A stretch of 64,000 bases of DNA from Carnegiea gigantea (taxonomy: Eukaryota; Streptophyta; Magnoliopsida; Caryophyllales; Cactaceae), in the NCBI GenBank assembly GCA_029747015.1, contig JAKOGI010002985.1, positions 1 through 64,000 of the forward strand, given 5' to 3'. Every line of letters starts with the position of its first letter. Position 1 is the first letter of the stretch. Of the stretch, positions 48,045-59,749 are shown piece after piece. Both the position numbers and the translations under genes were made by a program. Under the pieces are notes generated by a model that searched no databases, was not told the origin of the DNA, and saw only the letters and a list, made by a program, of their open reading frames with translations.

Positions 48045-48941
48045 CCCCTGTTTTTTCAACCCAAAAAAAAAATACATCTATTACATATAATAAAATAACA
48101 AAAAATTAAAGCAAATAAATATTATACCGAGTCATAGAGTTATTTTGCTACAAAACACTAACGTAATTTACATAATCATTAGTATAATAATTTTGACTTG
48201 ATATCTAATAAATTTCGAGGTTATTATGTTAAGTCTTAATTAGTATGTACATGGATAAATGAAAATTTATATACATAGGCATACACATATATTATATTTA
48301 ATTCAAACAATGTAAATTATGCATATCGGGATAAATTATGGCCTAATATATATAATATTTTATTCAATTCAGTTAAACTAAAAAGGCATAAGAATATAAT
48401 AAGGATAAGGAGGGCAATTTTTAAATCTAATGCACTAAGGATTTCAAACTTTTGTTACTAACTTACTATATCAACACCTTATTTGATCCAATAAAATGTT
48501 ATTATTTTGAAACTCAATTTGATAGTATACAGTATAAAATAGATCAAAATATGAGTTCTTACAAAATATGTATTTTCTTTCCTATGATTAGATGCGTCAA
48601 CGGACCATATAATATGACAAAGCGATAGAACAGAATCACATTTAAAATTTAATGAACCAAGGCTTCAACCTTACCTGCTAAGGTACGTCCTATCAGGACC
48701 GTGTTTCGCAAAAAGATCTACTGAGCTAGCTCATCATTGTTTGAAATTTATAGTGAATAGCTATTTTATTAGTGAATAATGATTGTAATTTGGCTATTAG
48801 TGTATAGCTGTTTCACTAACAAATTGTTAAAATTATCTTTGCTTAAATTAGATATTGAAGTGGCTGATAAATATAAAATAACAAAAAAGAATATAAATAT
48901 TATTTTTGTTGTTGTTACCATCATCATCATCATCATCATCA

Positions 48942-48979
<38 letters not shown>

Positions 48980-49785
48980 TCGATAATTATTGCCATGGAT
49001 ATGGTGGACAAACAATGTTCTCAATCTCGATACACCACAATCATGGAAAAAGCATCCATACACTCTAACATTAGAAACCTCTACACAAAGTCTCCAGCAA
49101 AATACGGAAATATTATTATTATTATTATTAGGTAGATGGTAATGTTAAATTTTTTCAACCAACATGTTAATTTGTTATTGAAACATTTAATGTGGTATTG
49201 GTACTGTCGCCGCATCACCTCATTTAACAGCATTTGTATTATAGATACTAATTTAAGGACTTATTGATGTGATGCGACTTGAACTACAAAGATTTTATCT
49301 TTTTAGAAAGAGACCACAAAATAAGGGTTGGATTTAACATATAAGAAAATAGCATTCGTGGTAGTTTAGGTCTATGGACCTAATCTGTCTAATTGTGCTC
49401 ACCTTATGGGTCAAAAAGCATCACTGTTATGCCCTTTATTTTTTTTTTCTTTTTGTATTTTCAGCTGGTACTGTTCACATTGCAAGTCTTAGAAGTCTTC
49501 AGTTTGCAAACATAAATTATTGAGTTTTAAAACTACAAGACCCTTGAACTTTTGGACAATATTAGTAAATACCTCTTTAATTCAAAAGTAAAGTAAATAC
49601 CCTGAAATTCATCTAAATTTTATTTTTTGTAGCAATTATTGATGATGAAGCTTATTTTAAAAATTGATGCGGTAAAATTTAGTGACCCACATAATGATAA
49701 GCAAAATACATATTTTAGAAGCATAATCAGATGTGTTGAGGTGTTTATATGATGGACTATTTACATAAATTCATCTATATATAAC
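48045..49785. other. AT-rich spacer with (CAT)n(TAT)n repeat
   Basis: No gene is recognised. A trinucleotide run of CAT then TTA units lies at 48919-48979, and a shorter ATT run at 49113-49131. Confidence 0.6.
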
Positions 49786-50367
49786 CGTTAGAGTTCCTTC
49801 CTTAATTGGTAAGGAGTTACAAAACTAAAAACAGTAAAAAAAGAAAGGGGAGAGAGAGAAAGACAGACAAATAAAAATAAGAAAAAAAACAGAGGAAATA
49901 TTCAAAACTTATTCTTAAAATTAAGAAGGTTGATGTGCTTCCGTAGAAGAGAATTTTTCATTGCTAATAGTTCTTCCAACACCTCTTTAAATAGAGGCAT
50001 CATCTTCTTTATAACAACATAGAACACAATCAAGTGAGATAAACACTTGAGAGAGAAACCACCAGAAATTGGTGAAAGAGTTCCACCAAAATTACGTGAG
50101 AATCATTTTTGTATACCATCCAAGTGGGTGAGACATTGAGAGTATACCATCTAAATTGTTTAGACTTGCAATTGTGATCCTACTATAAAATAGTGAAAGC
50201 ATATTTTTGGACTAATAGTTTCGTGGTTTTTACCTTCGTTTTGGAGAGTTTTCCACGTAAAATTCATGTGTCCCCATATACAATATTTATTTATTTATTT
50301 ATTGCCTATCTTAATTGCACAAAGAAGAAAAAAAATTGCTTCCACATCATTCCACCTTTTTCCAACA
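49786..50367 (+). repeat. 5' LTR of the Copia element
   Basis: 582 bp beginning CGTTAGAGTTCC and ending TTTCCAACA. It matches 54449-55024 throughout. It includes a TAAATAGAGGCATCATC segment that could hold the TATA region. Confidence 0.9.
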
Positions 50368-50368
50368 G

Positions 50369-50380
50369 TGGTAGCAGTGC
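50369..50380 (+). promoter_or_regulatory. Degenerate primer-binding site
   Basis: TGGTAGCAGTGC, one base after the LTR, differs at two positions from the tRNA-Met type site TGGTATCAGAGC usual in Copia elements. Confidence 0.6.
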
Positions 50381-50414
50381 TCAGGTTAAATAACCATATT
50401 CTTGTGTAATCAAG

Positions 50415-53400
50415 ATGGAGGGTGTTGTCGCTTATGATGATGACATGATTAAAATTACTGCAGACAATTACTTCTATTGGAAGGCCATGATGGAGGACCA
50501 TCTAATTTGCAAAGATGTTGCTGAGCCTATTTTGAATAAAAATATGCCAGAAAGTAAAAATGAAAATGAGTAGAAGTTGTTGAATCGCAAAGCAGTTGCG
50601 ATAATTCGAAAGTACATAGATAGAAGTTTGTTTGAGCATGTGTCAAAGTTTGACAATGCCTACGAACTTTAGACAAAACTTGAGTCCTTAATCCAAAAGA
50701 AGACGTCATACAACAAAGTGCTGCTTGTAAGACAATTGGTGAAGCTCCAATATAGTGATGGGCAAAATATGATTGAGTACTTGAATAATTTTGAGAGGCT
50801 AATAAATCAATTGACAAAGATTGAGATGAAACTTGATGACGAGGTGCAGGCACTGCTACTTCTCAGTTCATTGCCTGAGAGTTGGGGCACATTTGTAGTT
50901 ACATTGAGTAACTTCACTTCAACAGGAAAACTCATTATGGATACTGTGACAGACAGTCTCTTAAATGAAGAAGTAAGGAGAAAAGAAAGAGGCATTTCAT
51001 CGCAATCTGAAGCCAATTTTGTTGACAACCGTGGTAGAAGTGAGAACCGCGGGAGAAATAAGAGACATGACAAGTCCAAGGGGAGATCTAAATCTCGCCT
51101 TAAACTAATTTATTATTACTGTAGCAAGCCAGGTCACCAGAAGTTTGATTGTCAATATTACAATTGAGATCAAAAGGCTAGAAAAGTTAAGCCAGATCAA
51201 ATTGAATACAAGAAACAAGATAAATGTGTTACTGCCATAGCAGCAAAAGATGACAATAATGTATTTTTTATTAAAGAAGAAAATTATCTTAATATAGCAT
51301 ATGATGATTGTTCATGGATTGTTGACTCAGGTGCTGCCTTCCATGTCACTCCACATGAACATTTTTTTCTTATCTTACCAAGGTGGTGATTTTGGTAAGG
51401 TAAAGCTAGGAAATCAAGTTTCGAGCAAAATCATTGGTATTGATGGCATCACCTTAATAACCAACGTAGGATGTAAGCTCATGTTAAAAGATGTGAGGTA
51501 TGTTCCGATATGCCCTCAATCTTATATCGGTGGGAAAACTTGATGCTGCTGGTTTGGTTAATTACTTTGGTAATGGAATATGGAAGCTCACCAAAGGAAA
51601 TCTAATCATTGTTAGAGGAAAAAAGGAAGGCTCCTTGTACTGTATGCAAGGAAAGTTGTGCAAGGGGAAGGTTAATGTTGCTTATGACAATTCAAATTTG
51701 GAGTTATGGCATAAAAGACTCAACCACATGAGTGCAAAAGGATTATAGATCCTTGCTAGAAAAAACCTCGTTCCCAACATAAAAGGTAAGTCCCTTGAGC
51801 CTTGTATAGATTGTTTGGCTGGCAAACAACATAGGGTGGCATTTCATAAAAATGTCCCACTCACTAGAAGAAAACACATTCTTGATTTGGTTCATAATGA
51901 CATATGCTCTATAATTGAAAAGTCACTTGGTGGAGTATTATGCTTTGTTACTTTTCTTGATGACTGCTCAAGAAAGGTTTGGGTCTTTTTATTGAAAACA
52001 AAGGACCAGGTACTTGAAGCGTTCAAGGAGTTTCATACTAAGGTGGAGCGTGAAGCTGGACAAAAATTGAAGAGTGATTGAGCAGACAATGGCGGTGACT
52101 ATCGTGGTCCCTTTGAATCATATTGCAAGTTGCATGAGATTTGGTTGGAGAAAATGCAAAACTGAAGACACCTTAGTTAAATGGCTTAGCTGAAGAATGA
52201 ATCAGACTATAGAAGAAAGAGTCCGTTGTGTGCTTTCTTACGCTAAATTCCCTAAATCCTTTTGGGGGGAAGCCTTGAAGACTGCTATTGACATAATCAA
52301 CCTTTCACCATCAGTTCCTTTGGATGGTGCTATCCCAAAGAAAATTTGGTCTAGAAAAAAGTGTCATACAACCACCTAAAAGTGTTTGGCTGCCGAGCAT
52401 TCGTCCATATTCCTAAGGACGAGCGAGCCAAACTTGATTCGAAAACAAAGGAGGGTATTTATCTCGGATCACTAAGAAATGAATTTAGCTACCGACTTTG
52501 GGATCCTATAAATAGAAGAATTGTAAGAAGTCGAGATGTTGTATTCTTTGAAAACCAAACCATGGAAGATTCTAAAAAGGAAAAGTCTAAACACAGAGTT
52601 GTTAGAGATTATGACACTAGTCCATCCTCTACGGTTCAAGATAATGCAGGGGATGGCACAACTGAAAATAATAATGAGACCAGCACAGAAAACGATCACA
52701 CTTCCTCCTCCAACGATGATCAGGAGGAAGGTCATTATCAGTCCACCATATCCGATGTTGAATCTGCCGAGGAAAGATTTTAAGAGCCCCAATAGAAGCG
52801 ATCTACCAGAGAAAGAAGGCCATCCACTAGATATAACCCAAACGAATGCGTAACTCTCACAAATGAAGGGGAGCTTCAGAGTTATGAAGAAGCAATAGCT
52901 GATAGCCATAAGGTTGAATGGGTAAAGCCATGCAAGAAGAAATGAAGTCCTTGCATGAGAATCACACATATGATCTAGTGGAATTTCCCAAGAGAAGAAA
53001 GGCCTTGAGAAACAAATGGGTGTACAGACTCAAGAATGAGGAGAATAACCTAAGACCACTGTATAAAGCTCATCTGGTAGTGAAAGGTTTCATTCAGAAG
53101 AAAGGGATAGATTTTGAAGAGATATTATCTCCCATTATGAAAATGTCTTCAATCCGAGTTGTCCTTGGTCTAGCCGCCAGTCTAGACCTGAAACTAGAAC
53201 AACTTGACGTCAAGAAAATATTTTTATATGGTGATCTAGAGGAGAAAATATATATAGAGCAACTGAAGGGTTTGAAGTTGTAGGCAAAGAAAATTTGGTG
53301 TGCCGACTTCAAAAAGAGCCTCTACGGTCTTAAACAAACACTCAGGCAATGGAATAAGAAATTGAATTCTTTTTTGGCTAAGCATGGTTTTAAGAAGACC

Positions 53401-54430
53401 CTCACTGACCATTGTGTCTTCGCAAAGAAATGTGCTAGCGGTGATGTCATCATATTGTTGCTATATGTTGATGATATGTTAATTGTTGGGCATGATCCAA
53501 ATAAAAGTTCTGCCTTAAAGAAGGTGTTGAGCGAATCATTTGCTATGAAGGATTTGGGTTAGCAAAGAAGATCGTTGGGATGAAAATAACTCGAGATAGA
53601 TCAAAGAAGCTATTATGGTTATCCCAAGAGAGTTATGTTGAAAAATTATTGGAAAGATTCAACATGCATAAAGCCAAACTTGTGAGCACACCACTTGTTG
53701 AACATTTTAAGCTAAGTATGAAGCAAAACCCAACAAGTGAGAAAGATAAAGCAGAAATGAAGAACGTTCCTTATTCATCAGTTGTTGGCAGCCTAATGTA
53801 CGCTATGATATGTACTAGGACCGATATTGCTTCCGCTGTAGCTGTTGTAAGCCGATTCTTAACTAATCCAGGAAAAGAACATTGGACAGCGGTGAAATGG
53901 ATATTGAGATATCTTAGGGGCATAACCAAGAAATGTTTATACTTTGGTTAAGGAAAACCCATGTTAATAGGTTACACATATGCTGACCAAGCCGGTGATA
54001 TCGATTTTTAGAAATCAACTTCTCGGTATTTGACTACTTTTGCAGGGGAAGCAATGTCTTGGTAATCTAAGATCCAAGAATGCGTTGTCCTGTCAACCAC
54101 TGAGGCTGAATATATTGCATTCACTGAAGCATGTAAGAAGATTATATGGATGAGAAATTTCCTAATCGAATTGGGCTATGAGCAAGACAAATACATGTTG
54201 CGAATGTGATAGCCAAAGTGCTACATTTAGCCAAGAACTCCACTTTCCACTCCCGTTTGAAACATATTGATGTTCGCTATCACTGAATTTGGGAAGCATT
54301 AGAAAATAAGCTCTTACAGCCTGAGAAAGTCCACACTAATGAGAATTAATTAGACATGATGACTAAGGTGCCACCGACCAAGAAGTTTGGAAACTATTGT
54401 GAAGGTGCCGATGTGATGTTCCCCAATTAA
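50415..54430 (+). pseudogene. Copia gag-pol polyprotein
   Basis: The frame starts at ATG 50415. Gag (UBN2 type) runs to about 51166, with SLPESWGTFV and a knuckle YYCSKPGHQKFDC that has lost its first Cys. Protease: WIVDSGAAFHVTP (51316-51354). Pre-integrase domain with LWHKRLNHMSAKGL and CIDCLAGKQH (zinc-binding His and Cys present), then the integrase core (51880-52180). RT (52900-53570): KNLRNKWVYR-like start, QLDVKKIFLYGDLEEKIY, SLYGLKQTLRQWN and catalytic LYVDDMLI (53461-53484). RNase H: SLMYAMICTRTDIA and TTEAEYIAFTEACK. The tail ends GADVMFPN at 54430, just before the polypurine tract. Protease, integrase and RT would make and insert the DNA copy, but multiple stops and frameshifts prevent this. 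Confidence 0.92.
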
Positions 54431-54433
54431 GTC

Positions 54434-54448
54434 AGGAAGGGAGAGAAT
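54434..54448 (+). promoter_or_regulatory. Polypurine tract of the Copia element
   Basis: AGGAAGGGAGAGAAT stands directly before the TG of the 3' LTR. Confidence 0.8.
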
Positions 54449-55024
54449 TGTTAGAGTTCCTTCCGTAATTGGTAAGGAGTTATAAAACTAAAAACAGTGA
54501 AAAAAGAAAGGGGAGAGAGAGAAAGAAAGATAAGAAAAAAAAATCGGAGGAAATGTTCAAAACTTATTCTTAAAATTAAGAAGGGCGATGCATTTCCGTA
54601 GGAGAAAATTTTTCATTGATAATAGTTCTTCCAATGCCTCTCTAAATAGAGGCATCATCTTCTTTACAATAATATAGAACACAATCAAGTGAGATAAACA
54701 CTTGAGAGAGAAACCACCAGAAATTGGTGAGAGAGTTCCACCAAAATTAGGTGAGAACCATTTTTTTATACCATCCAAGTGGGTGAGACATTAAGAGTTT
54801 ACCCTCTAAATTGTTTAGAGGAGTTGCATTTGTAATCCCACTATAAAATAGTAGAAGCATATTTTTGAACTGATAGTTCCGTGGTTTTTACCTTCATTTT
54901 GGAGGATTTTCTACTTAAAATTCGTGTGTCCCCATCTACAATATTTATTTATTTTTTTTGCCTATCTTAATTACACAAAGAGGAAAAAGAATTTGCTTCC
55001 GTATTATTCTGCCTTATCCCAATA
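54449..55024 (+). repeat. 3' LTR of the Copia element
   Basis: 576 bp beginning TGTTAGAGTTCC and ending CCCAATA, aligned to the 5' LTR with scattered substitutions and small indels. Confidence 0.9.
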
Positions 55025-56665
55025 GTAACTACAAAATACGAACAAAAAATTGAATCTAAATAACATGACTTACTGCGACTCTAAAAAAGGCACCATATAA
55101 TTGGGGAATATAATATTTATACGAAAATATTAATCATCTTTGGCAATTTAAAGGAAAAATTTAGGTTGGCTATCTGTATGTAATTGGACTTCAATTGTCC
55201 TTGGCATTAACCTACCAGTGAATACAACTATCATCCTAGACTTAGTTTGATGTGAATTTTTGATATTAATCAAGATGAGTACATTATTGCATAGTTGCCC
55301 TCAGTTGCCCTTACTATCACGATTAATAACGAAAAGAAAATTAGGCAATATTATCTTGAAGGAATTTATTTTGTGCATTTCAAAAATTTCAAAATAAATT
55401 AGATCATTAATGTTTAGTTAGACTAACTTTAAGACAATTGAGAGTTGAGTTTGTGTTATCAATCATTTCAATTTGACGATAGGTGATATTAGAACTTTCT
55501 ATTATGTTGCCCAACAAATAAATCAAAAAATGCAATTTATACGATTAAGTCAAATTTCATATTAGATTAAAATATGTTCAAGGACAATCAAATCCGAGTA
55601 TAAGTCGAGATTGTTGTTACAGTTGGGTTGAATGTGGTCATGCTTGTTAGTTACAGCTATGTATGAGTTATTTTCTACTGTTGGATAAATAGTTATAGCT
55701 TTATCATATTATAAAAATATTTATTTTGTGCACATCGACAACATGGGATACAAAATTAAGACATGTCATATTTTGTTATGTCATATAATTATAGACTAAA
55801 ACCAGATCTAATCAATAGATCAGGGCCCGCTTGACTTGCCCTGGCCGAACCCTGAAAATTGAGGATCAAGGTCAGTTTTTTTGGTTCTGACCAAATCGAC
55901 CCTTAAATCAAGGGTATCTAACTATAACTAGGGCCAGGCTTGGTTAAGGATTTTGACCCTCTAATCTGACCTATTAACCCTTACGTTTAAAAAAAGTTAA
56001 AATTAAAACAAAGGACTTTACAATTGATTTATTCAAAGCCTTTTGAATTTATGCTTTCTCGACTCCTTTTAAGCTCCCTGTCACTCACTTTCCCTATGTC
56101 TAATTGTCTTTTAACCCTCTCACACTCCATCTCTGATATTCGAAATATTTGTTTAGTGGAATAGTTGTTTAATGAACTAATTGTTATAGTTACTAAATTA
56201 CGCATTATAATGTTTGTAATTATGATGCTTTCATAGAACGTTCTATTATTGTTTTGCCTTTTGCTTGGTAGAATGCTTGAGGGTTGGAGTTGACCCAATG
56301 ACGCAAAGGTACCCATGGGTCAGGATCAAGACTAAGGTTAAGGGTCTGCCGATCCACACGAGGGTCAGGCAGGATAAAGGTTGAGAAAATCCTATTTGTT
56401 GACCCTCTACCCGTACCCATCCTCAATTTGATCAAATCTAACTAAAACATATAAGCAATAATTTAATTAAACCAAAGAATATTTGGCTTAGTTTTTAATT
56501 CCAAGAATATTTTCCACCGTTAACTAAAAGTTCAAGTACATGCGAGGTTTGAAATTCCACAAATTATTATTGCCCTCAGAAACATAATTTACTATTTTCA
56601 TTCATGGGAATTAAAAAATCAAAAATGAAAATAAAATGGAATCCATCAAATCTTTTTATTATAAA
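55025..56665. other. AT-rich spacer with GGGTCAGG-rich patches
   Basis: No gene is recognised. Two GC-richer patches (55820-55985 and 56290-56425) repeat motifs such as CAGGGCC, GACCCTT and GGGTCAGG in partly inverted form and enclose AT-rich DNA. This resembles the subterminal regions of hAT-type elements, but no clear terminal repeat or target duplication was found. Confidence 0.4.
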
Positions 56666-56695
56666 CTAGCCAAGACCCATGCGTTGCCTCGGGAT
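56666..56695 (-). repeat. Helitron 3' terminus (CTAG with eroded hairpin)
   Basis: Plus strand CTAGCCAAGACCCATGCG, then TTGCCTCGGG. Three G-C pairs of the terminal hairpin remain. The sequence resembles the CCCG...CGGG termini common in plant Helitrons. Confidence 0.6.
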
Positions 56696-57949
56696 TAAGT
56701 TTTTAAATAGTTAAATGGTACTTTGAAATTATCATTGAATAGTTATTAGATCGAAGTGAAAAAATATGGGGTAAGTAGTGAAAACATGATGGAAGCATAA
56801 GAGTTGCAGAAAATAATTGCATAGCGCATAATATGAAATGAATCCCCAAGACTGCACAACGTTTAATTGAATAAAACATATGTTCAAGTGTAAACTATAG
56901 TGAAAATAAGCATGAATTAAGGCAGATGGCATGGGAGCTGAGCAAAGGCAACGCTACATCGATTCTTCTTTAGGCTGTATTAAGTACAAAAAAAAAAAAA
57001 AAGAAAAATAGTCATACTTAGATTTCAAACATATAAACGTAGAGGTAGAATGAAATGCATATGCTTATATTTTTGTTACCTAGAGAAATAACTATCATCG
57101 CGATACCTCAAGAAAGAAACTTCTTCTTCCTAATCAACTGTTATAATGACATCGATGGAGGGTTCGATTTCATCAAATCGAGGAGGCTACATGATAAATG
57201 CCCATGGCTTTTCTAGGTGATCATCTAATATGGAATATAATATAAGCTCAGCTTGTGGCTACATATATTGAAATTGAAATTTATTAATTAATGTAAACCC
57301 ATAGGTATGAAACACCAATCACAAAATACTACAATAATAAGGTCACCATTGCTACATATCCACTTATGACGTTGGTGGTAGTATGAAGAAGAATTGCTGC
57401 AACATCTTTAAGAACGGTAAAAGTTCGAGTGCCTAAGCTATCTCACACATTAACTTTGAAGAAGAAACTAAAAGGTCAAAGAAGAGGTTAAGGCGAACTA
57501 TCTATTATATGATTCAGTATATCCTAACAATTTATAGGTTAAATGATACTGAAGGAAGGCCACAAAATATATACCTTCAAGAAGTTACATCTCATGGATG
57601 TGGACATGTACAATACGGTATATTGAGGTCAAACACATGATAGGGAACATAAATGGCAATTAGGGCAAGATGCATAGATAATTGGGAAGATACTTTCCAC
57701 GTATGCAAAGTTACGATAATGTGAAACCTGCAATTGCACATATATTATAACACAATACACAAGTAGGTCAGTAATTGTCAAAATGGATTACATATAAAGT
57801 AGCACAAGAAATCTAACACAATATTATGATACATTATGCAATGGAGAGTATTCAGTAAGCGTGATTCGCCTACCAACGAATAACTTCTCCAAAGTGGGGA
57901 TTCGCAATCTTCTCTGACGTATAAATTGTAAGCATCATTGAGCATGTCC
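56696..57949. other. Helitron 3' region without a recognised gene
   Basis: AT-rich; it may include decayed C-terminal exons of the RPA-like gene, but I see no zinc-finger motif. A poly(A) run lies at 56989-57006. Confidence 0.45.
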
Positions 57950-58960
57950 ATCATCAGCCCACCTAACACATGCATAAAATACAATTGAACATCGACATAC
58001 ATTTTGAATAAAATTTAGAAAATAATTGGTGATCACATATTATATTAACATAAACAACAATATGGTATTCACTATACCATCCCTCAAACTCTGAAGTATG
58101 TTCGATTGGTGGATTAATCAACAATCTGATTCTAGATGTTGTAGATAGCGTAATTCCCAGGGAATATATTACAACATTTTAATATGGTAAGGAAATGTAA
58201 TGAGAAATGGAAGCGAAAATAGAATGTCAAATGTAATGGTTGGAAATGATAAATAATATACACATCTTTGTATCCTCTTGCAAATAACCTAGATGTAAGT
58301 TATTTTCAAATAATAAATTACGGGAAAGCTGGTTGCCTTCAATTTCAGCAAAATCTCCGCATAAGGTGAGTTTCAATGCATTCAGCCTACAAAAGAAAGA
58401 GTAATATACTAATAAGATCTACTACACAACAGAACGTTTAAACATTAAGAAAAACAAAAGAAAAAGGCCAATGTATTATTAGTTGGAAGCACATACTGCA
58501 TATCACAAATGAGCACATCTTGTTTAAGGGTTCCCGCACGTGTCTTCTCAGTTTCAAAAACAGCAACTACTAAACCAATGATGTTTGCAGAACGCAGTTA
58601 GTAAGAGGCATGTACAGGGGGGTTGAATAATTCACAAAATCGTAGTATACTATATTTATCTGTTGTTTGTACAATAAGTTGTAAATGCACAAAGGCATCA
58701 ATAAAAGGAAAAAATGGTGGGAGGTGGTGGCATGGGATTGCGTTGTACTTATCAAGCAAATGCAATAATTGAGTCTTATGAGAGAAAAACAACTTCAGGT
58801 TGTTGTTCACTATTTCTTTATCCTTAGGTCTGGTAAGACTCACTGAGAAACCAGAGAGGCGATGTACTCGACCAATTTTTAGAATAACCTTCCACCTATC
58901 GATTTCTTTGTCTATTATCACGCTAAAATCACATTACGCTGTCAATGCATGAGAAAGTAT
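57950..58960 (-). pseudogene. RPA70-like single-stranded DNA-binding protein gene in the Helitron
   Basis: In minus sense, 58921 to about 58500 encodes a first OB-fold of the plant RPA1/DUF223 type: RWKVILKIGRV at the start, KLFFSHKTQLLHLL in the middle, and SANIIGLVVAVFETEKTRAGTL, where plant RPAs have a VIG(V/L)V block. From about 58400 a second OB segment follows with KLTLCGDFAEIEGNQL, then RLLINPPIEHTSEFEGW near 58080-58130, again as in plant RPA large subunits. Frameshifts and stops, or introns, separate the parts. RPA binds single-stranded DNA; plant Helitrons often carry such a gene beside Rep/helicase, and it may protect the displaced strand. No C-terminal zinc finger was found. Confidence 0.7.
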
Positions 58961-59749
58961 GTTAGTAATAAATTTAAATAAACGGTGAAAGCCAAATAGC
59001 AAAGAAAATTGAAATACCCTAGTGTCCATAAAGACTACCTTCCAAACATTATGACTGGTATGTGCTCAAACACTCAGCATTCTCATCAAGTGTACAAAAA
59101 TGCATATAGATGTACTATAATAAGCTATGCTACTAATTGGCATACAATCAAATGAGAGATATGCCGTCATGCCTGTAAAAATACATAATCAAGTGGAAAC
59201 CATATGTACAGTATTTGAAAAAATATGTTGATTAACTTTATCAAAGTGGCACCATAACTTAAGCGAGTTATGCCCTAGTATACATATAACAAATAAATTG
59301 TATACACTAATGACAACTTCGACATTGGTTGTACTATTCACAAAAATGTATGCCTAAATGAGTATTGAAGTAGGAAGAAAAAGAAATTCTTTATGTTTTT
59401 GTGGTAATATGTGAATATCATTCCATGTATGAAAATTTTATTTCTTCTAAAGGTATGGAATGTAAGGTCTTTTTTCTTTTTTTTTTAAAAAAAGGCCACC
59501 ATAAAGCAAAATGATAATAAGGAGGTATCATCACTAATGAGCTAAGTAAAAAAACAAACCCAGAAAAATGGGAAATTTATGTACTTCATAATCCACACAA
59601 CATTGTGTGTCCATAATGCACGCACTAAGCAAAACGATAAATATAAAATATACTTCTGCATTAATCACAATAAGATACGTCATTGAAGATTTCTCTGTAT
59701 ACAACATTCTTGGTGACATTAGTACGTATATCACTCTTATTACAAATTA
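58961..59749. other. Spacer between RPA-like and helicase genes
   Basis: AT-rich with no recognised gene; it may contain introns or an intergenic region of the Helitron. Confidence 0.45.

Larger units (their letters stand above)
49786..55024 (+). mobile_element. Tork/Tnt1-like Ty1/Copia retrotransposon, complete but dead
   Basis: LTRs at 49786-50367 and 54449-55024, a primer-site-like sequence, gag, protease, integrase, RT and RNase H in Copia order, and a polypurine tract: 5239 bp. The flanking pentamers ATAAC (49781-49785) and GTAAC (55025-55029) differ by one base, consistent with an aged target duplication. The 5' LTR start is CG instead of TG and the 3' LTR end is TA instead of CA. More than ten stops and frameshifts lie in the polyprotein. 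Confidence 0.92.

Noticed and set aside
52472..52969. 165-codon minus-strand hydrophobic frame
   Set aside because: It is antisense to the Copia pol region, which has clear integrase and RT motifs on the plus strand.
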